Assembly (NCBI GenBank): GCA_019973155.2
Contig: BPQB01000055.1
Span: 1-64,000, forward strand
DNA from: Phanerochaete sordida
Lineage: Eukaryota; Basidiomycota; Agaricomycetes; Polyporales; Phanerochaetaceae
DNA: 64,000 bases
Direction of reading: 5' to 3'
Position numbers and translations under genes: made by a program. How positions within the stretch are numbered: the stretch's first letter is position 1; every line of letters starts with the position of its first letter. The notes beneath the pieces were generated by a model, which saw only the letters and a program-made list of their open reading frames with translations, made no database searches and was not told the DNA's origin. Below, piece by piece: positions 32,641-42,900 of this stretch.

Positions 32641-33575
32641 TCAGTCCTCTTCATCCACGTCCCCGCGGTCGTCTACGCCTCTCGCATCGCGCCTGAGCTC
32701 CTCGTCTTCGAGGGCCGCTTCATCGACGAGCTCCTCGCCCTCATCCTCTTCGTCATCTCCGCCATCCTCTTCGTCGTCCACGTCGTCTTCGTCCTGCAAG
32801 TCACCCTCCAGCATCTCCTCGTCTTCGTCATCGACCCCAAGGACCGGCGCAGATTCTGGCTGGTCGTCCATCGCGTCTTCTGTGGGCGCGTTTCGTGCTG
32901 GAACCGTGATGGTCGGCGCTGCTGGGGCTTTCGCCTTGCCCTTTCCCTTCGCTGACGCGGACTCAGACGTGTCCTTCGCCTTGCCCTTCGCACCGCGCCG
33001 CCGGTCGGTCTTCTGGTGGGCGCGGTAGGCTGCGGACGCCCGACATGAGAGGCCAGACGTCATATCACGCAGGAGCCTGAGCGCACCTTTGAGCTCTTGT
33101 TGCAGCTTCGGGGTCATGTCGCCCAAGTCAAGGAGCTCCAGAGCTTTCAACACGTCCGAGGCAGACACGCTCTTGTGCTGCTTCTGGAGCGCAACATCGT
33201 GCGCCCTATTCGCGCGTAAGCTCGCGTAGACATTCATCTGTAGCAAATCACGTACGTCGCAGCTGCACGACAGTCAGCGCGCAGCGCACCGGGGACAGAG
33301 AGGGGCACGCACCGAGGTAGTTGATGAACACGGTCGAGCCCTTCATGAGCGCGAGCACGGTCTCCTTCTGCAGCTTCGCGCTGTCAGGCAGCTGCAAGGC
33401 GGGTCAAGATACTAATCGTGGGGCGCATACAACGGGTGTGCGTACATACAGCAGACCGTGCGATCTTCGTGACGAGGCTCTTCGGGAGCTCGTACGCGTC
33501 GATGCCGTCCGTCCCGGCGTCCTGCTGCGCCTGCGCGGTCACGAGCGGCGCTGAGCCTGTGTCCTTGCGTGGCAT
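32641..33575 (-). CDS. DPB4: DNA polymerase epsilon subunit 3 / Dpb4-type histone-fold protein
   Basis: Five exons on the minus strand (33575-33450, 33391-33313, 33262-33256, 33205-33087, 33029-32641) give 239 residues. The third exon is only 7 nt, and with it the histone fold reads continuously: ELPKSLVTKIARSA, LQKETVLALMKGSTVF, NYLAATAHDVALQKQH, SASDVLKALELLDL. That pattern is diagnostic of Dpb4/POLE3 (CHRAC17). Without the micro-exon the central helix is broken. The C-terminal half is low-complexity: Lys/Ala-rich (AKGKGKAKAP), then a long Glu/Asp-rich acidic tail. Dpb4 pairs with a Dpb3/POLE4-type partner in polymerase epsilon and in ISWI-type CHRAC remodellers, in the nucleus. Confidence 0.88.
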
Positions 33576-34387
33576 AACGTGTATTTAGGAGAATGTGAGC
33601 GCAAGGGAGGAGGTGAAGGGATCTGGAGGCAGGAGCTGGGGCACGGGAGGTGGCGGCTGTGGAAGGAGCGCGGGTCGTCTGCGCGCGGCACGCGGAGCCA
33701 AGCGCTTGCTCTTGTTCTCCTGCCCCCACCATGTTCTGCACGTCCTGTGGAGATCCTTCGCATACCCTGGTCCGACTTGCGCTCTATTCTCTTAGAACAA
33801 AATGTAACCCTTTTTACGCTGTAACCGGCCTCGCTACACCGCACAACGCGCACTCTGCTTGCATGGAAAGCAGTACATCTATCTTCAGGAATCCAGCTCT
33901 GCTCGACATCTACTCGTTTACGCAACGAGCTGATCACAGCTCCGAGGCTGGCTCCCCGTGGTATTCGAATCCTGAACTTTCGACGTGAGTATCCCTGCGG
34001 CTGATTCAGGGTAGCCGGATGGGCTGCCGTTCATTCCAACGCCGCGTCCACACCAGCACAAGGTGTGTGGTCACCGACTCGAGAACTCGTCTGACACTCA
34101 TCGCGACTGCGATCTAGGTTTCTCGGTTCTCCATGTCACAGATGTGCTGAGATACGTGGATAGCGGAGGCCATACTGCGTGTCCGGCGCGTCTCTACAGA
34201 GCGGCTCCGGAGTTCTCTTCACTGACTGGTCAAGACTGCCAAACCAGTCGAAGAACCTGCTGCGCACCCTGTTAAGTTTGATACCATAGCTGCTCGCAAT
34301 GACTGGGTCAGCTGCGGTGTCCTTGCCTTTAATCGACGCTGCGACTTAAAAGTCGCTGGAATGCGGGCAACGCAGCCCATCGCCGCC
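33576..34387. other. divergent upstream region, DPB4 / AAA ATPase 1
   Basis: 812 bp between two divergent start codons. The only structured element seen is the palindrome at 34341-34356; the frames inside are unsupported. Confidence 0.5.
34341..34356. promoter_or_regulatory. 7+2+7 palindrome around a TTAAAA core
   Basis: GCGACTTAAAAGTCGC is a perfect inverted repeat with a 2-nt centre, 32-47 nt upstream of the AAA ATPase start at 34388. It may be a core promoter or a binding site; no regulator is identified. Confidence 0.35.
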
Positions 34388-35941
34388 ATGTCCTCATTCG
34401 CGTCCCTCCTGACCTCTCAGTTCAATGCGCCCCTCCCTTTGCCTCAGCTCAACATCGTCAAGGCCTTGAAAGCCCAGCATCCGCAGTCTCAGCACTTGAC
34501 CGTGCTCACCTGCTGGGACGGCCAGTTCCCGCTCTCCGCGTATCTGGCTACCATCGACATCACTCCATCCATCGTCGAGACCGAAACGCACTGCACGGTT
34601 AACTATAACGCAGACAACAAGACGCTCTACGACAATGTCTTCGCCGGCGTCTCGGAGTTCACCTACGACGCGACCGCCTTCCGCGTCTTCAAGGCCGCGT
34701 GGTCCGAGTCGCGGATGCACTACTACCTGTACCACATCGTGTTCGCGGGCGCAGACGATAAAGTCGGGCGCAAGCTCATGAAAGCCGTCTACGACTGGGC
34801 GAACGACCTGAAGGACGAAATCTGGGTATTCGAGGGCGGCCAGTGGGAGAAGAACAAGAAGCTGTTCAAGGCGGTGCAGTCGGCGCACTGGGACGACGTC
34901 GTCCTCGACGCGAAGTTCAAGGACGGCCTTCGCCGCGACACGAAGACGTTCTTCGCGAGCAAGAGGGCATACGAGTCCCTCAGCGTCACCTGGAAGCGCG
35001 GAATCCTGCTGCTGGGCCCGCCCGGGAATGGCAAGACGGAGTCCATCAAAGCGCTCCTCAAGGAGACGACGGGCGTGTCGCCTCTCTACGTCAAGTCGTT
35101 CACGACGCGCATGGTGAGTCCCTCGAATATATGATTTGTTCTGGCCTGACTCAGGTTACGTAGGGTCCTGAGCAAGGCATCCGCGCCATCTTCGAGCATG
35201 CGCGCTCCCACACGCCCTGTATCCTCATTCTCGAGGATCTGGACTCTATGCTAGTTCCGGAGGCACGCTCATACTTCCTCAACGAATTGGACGGTTTGGT
35301 AAGTACACATCGATGCCATTAATGTCCCGCCTGCAAGATGAGCTGAACTCTGTGACGTAGGCCGACAACGAAGGCATTCTGACAGTTGCCACGACGAACC
35401 ATCCCGAGCGCATCGACGACGCTATCCTGAACAGGCCGTCGCGCTTCGACGTCAAGTACAACTTTACGCTCCCGGACACCACGCTGCGCACAGCCTTTGC
35501 GCTGAAGTGGCTTGCCAAGGTCAACGCGCTGTCCGCCGAGACCGGCGCGTCCTTCGCGAAGCCGGACGAAATGGCCGACGCCATCGCCGCCAAGACGGAG
35601 GGCTGGTCCTATGCCTTCCTGAAAGAGCTGTACGTTCTCTCCTCCTTTCTCCCGCTGGCTTCGCTGACGCGCGCAGGTTCGTGTCGTTCCTCCTGCGCAT
35701 GGCGCACGACGCGTCCCTCCGCGAGACCGGCGCCGAGGTCCCCGAGAACGAGTCCGTCGAGGCGCTCCTCCTAACCCAGGTCGACCAGCTCGCGAACCAG
35801 ATCATCAAGACGAAGGAGGACGACGCGGCCGCCCCGCCGAAGTCCGCGCGCGACGGGGGCGTCATGTATGGCAGGGCCGTCCCGATGATGCATATGGGCG
35901 GTGTCCCGATTGTGCCTGCTGGTGGAGGGCCGGCGTTCTGA
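34388..35941 (+). CDS. AAA ATPase 1, BCS1-like (tandem pair)
   Basis: Four exons (34388-35113, 35164-35298, 35361-35629, 35677-35941) give 464 residues. The N-terminal half is a family-specific domain (YDWANDLKDEIWVFEGG). The AAA core has Walker A GPPGNGKTES across residues 215-224, Walker B ILILEDLDSM, a sensor ATTNHPERIDDA and the arginine-finger segment NRPSRFD. The C terminus is Gly/Met/Pro-rich (MHMGGVPIVPAGGG). Uncharacterised AAA proteins of this type are common in agaricomycetes; BCS1 itself inserts the Rieske protein in mitochondria, but no mitochondrial signal is obvious here. An in-frame ATG at 34361 would add nine residues; the paralog supports 34388. Confidence 0.86.
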
Positions 35942-36762
35942 GTGTAGAGGGCTGGGAGTCTGAGTCGTGCTGGGAGACATGACAGGCGCGCCGCTCGCGG
36001 CATATTGGAACATGTAGTCTGAACGCGCTATCGTTACGTCTGCGAAGTTGACGAGACAATGAAGAATGTGGAAAGCTTGAGTGACAGATGATAAGTACGC
36101 CGAGAGTGACTTGTAATGCGCAGGACGAGGATTCGTTCATTGCACCTACGCGCGCTTAGCACTACGGCGCTTTGCTCTCGACCACCATGTTCGTCGCAGC
36201 ACTCTCCGCTGCAAAAGAAAGTTCGCATATTGGAAATTTAACAGAGATATATGCAACGCTGTATACCTCCGATAGCTCTTCATCCTGAAGATACTCATTC
36301 GACGCGCTAGGCTCGTATCGTTAGTAGTTCTCGCCGGCTGCCCAACCGTCTACGGTGTCCGGGTCCGCTTCGGAGTGGTAAGCCCCAGTTTGCCCTCGCC
36401 TTCGCATATTTTAATCACCATAATCAGTACAATGGCCACGGCGGTTGTGGAGAAGGTAAAACGTGCAGCTGCGCCAGTAACAAGTGCCAACATGCATCGG
36501 GGTGGCACTGCCATACACCACTAGCGAGGTCCGTTGCTGTGCACATTTTGGACCACTCATCCTGACTCTTGTATTTCCATCAGGGAGCTGCTGTGGGCGG
36601 AGCCGCCGCGGCACCGAGCGAAGCTCGTGAAACGATGCTGGCGTCGCCCGCTTCGCCTCGAGCGTCCTGCAGGCGGCACACCGACGATGACTCGAGCCGC
36701 CGCGAAGCGTCTGCGAGCCTTATAACCCCCAGCAGCACGGGCAGAACGACAAGCAGCCCAGC
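35942..36762. other. intergenic between the AAA ATPase pair
   Basis: 821 bp. A TTATAA element near 36719-36724, about 40 nt before the second ATPase start, may be its TATA box. No gene. Confidence 0.5.
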
Positions 36763-38245
36763 ATGCCCTCCGCCTTCTCCTCCATCCTCGACGCGCAGTT
36801 CGACGTCCGCCTCCCGGCGCCGCAGCTCGGCCTCGTCAGGGCGCTCAAGGCGCAGCACCCCGGCGCACAGCACGTCTCGGTGCTCACCTACGCGGGCGAC
36901 GACTTCCCGCTGCACGCGTACCTCGCGGCGCACGGCGTGCCCGTGTCCTTCGCTGCGGAGGACACGCACGCCGTGCTCGAGTACGACGCGGGCACGCGCG
37001 CGCTCGCGGACGCGCCCGTCGCCGCCGCGGCCGCGTTCACGTGGCGCGGCACGCGCTTCGACGCGTTCCTCGCGGGCTGGCGCGACGGGTACGACCGCAC
37101 GCTGCAGCACCTCGTCTTCGGCGGGCCAGACGACGCGGCGGGGCGCGCGCTCGTCAAGGCCGTGTACGACTGGGAGCACGACGCGAAGGACGAGATCTGG
37201 GTGTTCGAGGACGGCGACTGGGTGAAGAGCAAAGAGCTGCACGCGGCGGTGTGTCGCGCGTGCTGGGAGGACGTCGTGCTGCCCGACGCGTTCCAGGAGG
37301 GGCTCCGGCGCGACACGCAGACGTTTTTTGAGAGTCGGGAGGCGTACGAGGCGCTCGGCGTCGCGTGGAAGCGCGGGATTCTCTTGCTCGGCCCGCCGGG
37401 GAACGGGAAGACCGAGTCAATAAAAGCGCTGCTCAAGGAGACGAAGGGCGTTTCGCCGTTATATGTCAAGTCCTTCACGACGTGCAGGGTATGGAGCTTC
37501 GTTAGCTTGTGGCTTGCTGGACTGATATCGTCCGTGTAGGGCCCAGAGCAGGGCATCCGCTCCATCTTCTCCCACGCGCGGTCACACTCACCCTGCATCC
37601 TCATCCTCGAAGACCTGGACTCGATGCTCGCCCCGGGCACGCGCTCCTTCTTCCTGAACGAACTCGACGGCCTGGTACGTGCGCGCCATCCCACACTCGT
37701 CACCGGGCACTCATCTTCTATACGTTTAGGCGAACAACCGCGGCATCCTCACGATCGCGACGACGAACCACCCCGAGCGCATCGACGACGCGATCCTGAA
37801 CCGGCCCTCGCGCTTCGACGTGAAGTACACCTTCGCGCTCCCCGCGCCGGACATGCGCCGCGCCTTCGCGCGCAAGTGGCTCGCGAAGGTGAATGCAGTG
37901 TCTGCGCACACCGGCGTGGCGTTCGCGGACGTGGGCGCCGCGGCCGCGGCCGTCGCCGCGCGGACGGAGGGCTGGTCGTATGCGTTTCTCAAGGAGCTGT
38001 GAGCGGCATTCCAGTTGTGGAGCCGGATGGTGCTGACAGAGTGTCGACGTAGGTTCGTTTCATTCCTCCTCCGCATGGCGCACGACCGGGCACGCCAGGA
38101 GACGCTCCATCCGCCGTCGGGCGAGGAGGTCCACGAGCTGCTCATGGCGCAGGTCGACCAGCTCGCGCTCCAGATCGTCCGGGCGAAGGACTTCGAGGAG
38201 AAGGAGAAGGAAAAGGAGGACGGCGAGGGCTCCAGCCCAGAGTGA
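36763..38245 (+). CDS. AAA ATPase 2, BCS1-like (tandem pair)
   Basis: Four exons (36763-37488, 37540-37674, 37730-37998, 38053-38245) give 440 residues. Exons 1, 2 and 3 have exactly the same lengths (726, 135, 269 nt) and phases as in AAA ATPase 1, so the pair is a tandem duplication. Walker A is GPPGNGKTES, Walker B ILILEDLDSM, and the sensor and arginine finger ATTNHPERIDDA and NRPSRFD are intact. The N-terminal domain carries YDWEHDAKDEIWVFEDG. The tail differs: short, Glu/Lys-rich (EEKEKEKEDGEG) instead of Gly/Met-rich. The coding sequence is more GC-rich than its partner, mostly at third positions. Cellular role unknown. Confidence 0.86.
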
Positions 38246-38434
38246 AAACTCCCGACCAAAGGGCAGCAGGTCGTGGCACAAAATGTATACTAGAGCCCTT
38301 CTAGACGTGTAACACCACGCGACACAGATGCACCCAGCCAACGTGGTCTCGTGCCATACAAAACGTCCGCGCGCGCACTGCGCTTCGGCTGGCGCCGCGG
38401 TCTGGCGCGCTCCACGAACGGGGTGTGCGCATCT

Positions 38435-39487
38435 CTACACCGCATCGACGTTCACCTCTACACCTTTCCGCCCTGCAAGCCGCGGCAGCGCCGCCCAGAG
38501 CGCCTCCTCCAGCCCTGCCTCGCGCGCCCGCGCGCCGCACACCCGCCACGCGACGCTCCGCAGCGTCGGCAGCGCGGCGAGGCTCGCGTCGAGCGTCGCA
38601 AACGCTCTTTCGATATCCGCGTGCTCCAAATACGCGAACGAGAGCTGGGCGGCGGCGGGGTCGTCGGGGGCGGCGTACAGCGTGAGGTCGAGCGTGTGCA
38701 GGCGCGTGCAGGGCGCGAACGAGAGGCGCGCGGCGTGCAGGTCTGCACGGCCCACAACGAGCAGACGAAATGAGACAAATGCTGGACGCACCCGCGGCGG
38801 ACCCGTCGTCAAACAGGTGCGGGCCACGCGTGTCGACGCGGAGCGTCTGGAGGCCCGCGCCGCACGCGCCGAGCAGCCGCGCGAGCGCGCCGCAGCCCAT
38901 GCTGCCGAGGCGCGTGCCCAGGTGGCGCAGCGGCGCCGAGCTGGGGCGCGCCTTCGCCGCCGCGAGCGCGACCCAAAACGCGTGCGCGCGCACGGGCGGG
39001 AAGAGGTCGTCCGTGATGGTCTGGAGGGCGGTGAGCCCGCGCGCGCCCAGCGGCCCCGGGCAGGGGACGGCGCGGCGGAGCGCGAGGCTGTACGCGAGCG
39101 TTTCCGGGGTGAAAGCGAGGGTGTGCAGGCGCGGCATGTGTGCGATGGCGTGGAGGAGGCGGGTGCCGAGCGGCGCGTCGTGTGCGACGGCGATGAGGAC
39201 GGGCTGGATGTTGTGCAGCCCGCCGCGCGCGTGGATCGTGAGCGAGCGGAGGTCGAGGGCCTCGAGCAGCTCGAGGAGCAGGGCTGGGGTGAGGCCCGCG
39301 CGCGCCGAGAGCGTGAGGTGGCGCACGAGGGCGTGGTGCGCGGCCAGGGCGTCGAACAGGAGGTAGGTGCGCGCAGGTGCCAAGCTCGGCATACGTGCGT
39401 GCAGAGCAGCAGAGCCTGTCTGTCGCCGCGCAGAGAATCAATATAATCAATGACCATGTCCTGGAGCTCTAGAGGGAGCTTGTGCAT
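38435..39487 (-). pseudogene. broken type II F-box copy
   Basis: The minus strand begins at 39487 with LPLELQDMVIDYI, then CTHVCRAWHLRA, clearly the type II F-box. The next expected segment (about 16-20 residues covering RFNLFH and IDW) is missing. The leucine-rich body (LLFDALAAHHALVRHLTLS, then LLEALDLRSLTI) continues in another frame. No GT...AG pair near the join restores the frame. The body runs to HLFDDG and, after an apparent intron, to LDLTLYAAPDD and GVEVNVDAV at 38435. This fits a deletion-plus-frameshift pseudogene; a sequence error or odd splicing remains possible. An alternative ATG at 39392 would give an F-box-less protein. The body is extremely GC-rich. Confidence 0.55.
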
Positions 39488-39911
39488 GTTCTGCTCGTGC
39501 GATGAATGGGAGAACGCCTCGTTCGAGTCGTGGCAGCCTGGCAGGGACGCGCGCGCCTGGATATCACGCGCTTCACGGTGCACGTGATCGCCGACGAACA
39601 TTGTCTCCTGGAGACTCCCACCGCGTTTGCACCATGACACTACCGACGCCTTGTCCTCGGCAGCGAGCCCCGCGCGGATGACTTTGCCCGCCCCGGCCTG
39701 TGCTCGCGTGCGCTGTGATTCGCCCGGAGTGCGGCGATAGCCCGTGGGCCATGTGCAGCCGCGCCGTTGAACGTGTGGGAACCGCCGATCCTCGTGGTGC
39801 GAGTCAACCAGCGGCCCCGAGCTGCGCGATAAAAGCGCGTCGCGGACCCAACGCCGCGTCCTCTGTGGAGCACATCCAGCGTCCTTCGAAGTCAGAAACC
39901 CCGCAGCACAC
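39488..39911. other. divergent upstream region, F-box copy / ABC transporter
   Basis: 424 bp. No TATA box or supported feature; a long minus-strand frame passing through is a shadow. Confidence 0.45.
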
Positions 39912-42900
39912 ATGCAGCAAGACACCGTCAACCTGGCCTTTGCAGGCGCCCCAGCGCTGGCGCCAGCAGGGCTGCAGGCGAACGCGTACGTGTCCTGTGT
40001 CGCTCCCGGGAGCGAACGCGCGCAGCTGAATGGGGTTCCTGCAGCCTGCCCGACACGGGCGGAACGAGCCTCTGGCTCAACGAACGCCTCCTGCCAGCCT
40101 ACGCCGCCGCGCTCTCGCTGCTCGTCCTCGTCCTCGGCAAGCTCCTCCCGGGGGGGACCGCCCCCGACAAGGACCCTGATGCCGCGAAAATTGAGGCAGG
40201 ATTCATCGCGCGCCGCGGCGGATGGACCATCTTCGCGTTCAAGCTGCTCAGGCTCGCCGCCGTGCTCGCCCTGCTCGCGCTCTCCGCGGCCGTGGCGCTC
40301 TCCGCGCACCCCCTCGCGTGGTCCTGCGCGCCTTACCTCGCCCCTCTGGTACGTTTGCTCGCTCGTCTCCTGCACATACGCTCCTGGTCGAGAACATTGG
40401 GCGAGAGAACTGATGCCCCAACGACACGGGCCCTCGACCCTGTGTGCCCCAGTCCACCGCAGAGCCCGGGACATAGCCGTCTCGTGCCATCTTACTGCTC
40501 TTTGCGCTGTTCGAGACACTTTCGGCGTGGGGTCGTGAATTGTGCTTCGAGCACGGCCTGGACGCCTGGAGCGGTGTTCTGCTCGCTCCAGAGCCGACGT
40601 CAGCATCGTAGTCAGGGCCGCCTCAGCGCGTCGTACAGGAGGTCCTCGCGATCATCCTGTATGCACCTGAGCGAGTGCTTGGAGACCGTACGAGTTCTCT
40701 GTGTCCTGTCGCTCCCCTCCTTCAACATTCTTACTTGGTCTCACCAACCTCATTCCCACAGATCTACGCCTCCTTCCTCGCGCTCGCGAATGCGTTCGCC
40801 GCCGCACCCGCCGCCGCGGCCTACTCGCGGCACCTCACGCTCGTGACGCTCGCCATCTTCGCCGTGTACGCGTATCGCGACCTCTGGCCGCTCATGACGT
40901 TCAACGCGCGCCCCGCGGACGGCGCCGAGGGCGCGCTCCTCTGGATCAAAATCTCGCTCGCGGCCTTCGCGGGCGTGCTCGAGCCGCTCCTCGAGCCGTA
41001 CCCGTACCTCCCGCTCGACCCCAAGGTGCGTCGAGTCTCTCGAGTCTCCGGAAGCGTAAGTTCACGCTGACGACTGCTGCAGGACGCGACACCGAACCCG
41101 GAGCAAACAGCGTCCATCGCATCGTTCCTGCACTACGTCTTCCTCGACCCGCTCATGTGGCGCGCCTCGCGCGTGCCGCACCTCTCCCACTCCGAACTCC
41201 CTCCCCTGCCTCAAAAAGAATCCGTCGCGCGCGTCCTCGCGCGCAGCGCCGGCGTGCGTGCCTCTTCCTCCCTTTCCTCGCGTCCGTGCTGACAGCGGTG
41301 CAGGCGCTCGACCCCGCCGAAACGAAGCGGAGGCACCTGTTCTTTGCGTTCCTGCGCGTGTTCCGCGCCGAGTTCGCGCAGGAGGTCGCGGTCGTGCTCG
41401 TCCAGGTGCGCCCCTTCCCTCCCCTCCCCAGAACCGCGCTCACGCGCGCATAGGCGGCCGTGCGCCTCGCGGGGCCTGTCGGCGTGAACCAGCTCCTGCG
41501 GTGCGCCGCGCATCTCTTCCACGTGACCGCACCGCTGAACACCTTGGCAGCTACTTGGAGAATAAAGAAGAGGCGTACGCCGCGCCGGTGCGCGTGCGCC
41601 CGTGGGTGTGGATCCTCTGGCTCGCGCTCGGGCCCGTCGCCGACACGCTGCTCGGGCAGCTGCAGCAGTACATCTCCGTGCGTCCTCCTCCCCTCCCCTC
41701 TCCCTCGCCCCTCCCTCGCCCCTCCTCTCCCCCACCCTTCACACGCTGACCCGGCGTGCAGTACACCGTCGTCGTGCGCACCGAAGCCCTCGTGACGGCG
41801 CGCGTCTTCGAGCACGCGCTGCGCATCCGGCTCACCGCCTCGCCCTCCCCCACCTCCTCCGCCGCCAACAGCGGCGCGGCGGAGGAGAAGAAACAGCACC
41901 TCGTGGGCCGCATCAACAACCTCGTCACGGGCGACCTCGCCGCGCTGTCCGACGCGCGCGACGTGCTCGCGCTCGGTGCGTGCTCCTTTCCCTCGTTTGT
42001 GGCGGATAGGAGGAGGCTGATGGTGGTGCGGCTAGCCGTCCTGATACCGACGCAGGTCGCGCTGGGCACGTGGTTCCTGTATAGCATGCTCGGGTGGAGG
42101 TGCGTCTCGCGCGCGGTGCAGTACGGTGCGGCGGTGCTGACGGGGTACTGATGGTATGCAGTGTGTTTGTAGGCATGGCGCTCATGGTTGCGCTCGCGCC
42201 CGTGCCGGCCAAGTTCGCAAGCTTGATTGGGGACGTGACGAAGGAGAAGATGCAGGCGGTGCGCCCCTCCCCGCGCCCTCCCTAGCGTTGCTGACGAGGC
42301 GGCAGACCGACGCGCGCGTGCAGGCCGTGACCGAAGGTACGTGCTGCCGGCGGGAGCGCGAAGGGGTGCTGACGAAGGTGGCAGTGATGTCCGTCCTGCG
42401 CATGATCAAGCTCTTCGGCTGGCGGCCGCTCGCGGAGCGCACCATCGCGGCGAAGCGCGACGCCGAGCTCAGGCTGATATGGCGCTCGCGCATCATCGGC
42501 TTCGCGAACTTCTTCGTCAAGTGCGTGTCGCCGCCGCCCCTCCGTTAGCCTGAGCTGACATGTGTGCGGCAGCCATTCGATCCCGCTCGTGCATATGATC
42601 GCGACGTATCTGGTTTTTGTGAGTCGTTTTGTTCGAGGGAGAGGTGTGCGGTGCTGACCGCGTACGCAGACGCTGGTCATGAAGCGCAACCTGACGGGTG
42701 CGTGCGCACGCGACCGTGCGCGAACCGGGGCTCACCGCGTCCCGCAGCCTCGATCGTCTTCTCGTCCATGACAGGTGCGCCCCGCCGTGCGGCTTCACGA
42801 CGCGACTAACAATCAAATACAGCGTTTAAGATCCTCCGCAACTCGCTCTTCCAGATCCTCGACGTCGTGCCCACGGCGATGACCAGTACGCGTCCCGCCC

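Noticed and set aside
33960..33980. tRNA-like TTCGAATCC segment
   Set aside because: No matching acceptor stem, D-arm or anticodon arm could be built around it.
36580..37703. Minus-strand frames of 220-271 codons opposite AAA ATPase 2
   Set aside because: Antisense shadows of a gene with Walker A and B motifs and paralog-matched exons.
38435..40606. 723-codon minus-strand open frame
   Set aside because: Only its last part overlaps the F-box-like body. The rest is antisense to the ABC transporter N terminus, in GC-rich DNA where stops are rare; it mixes frames of the F-box copy.
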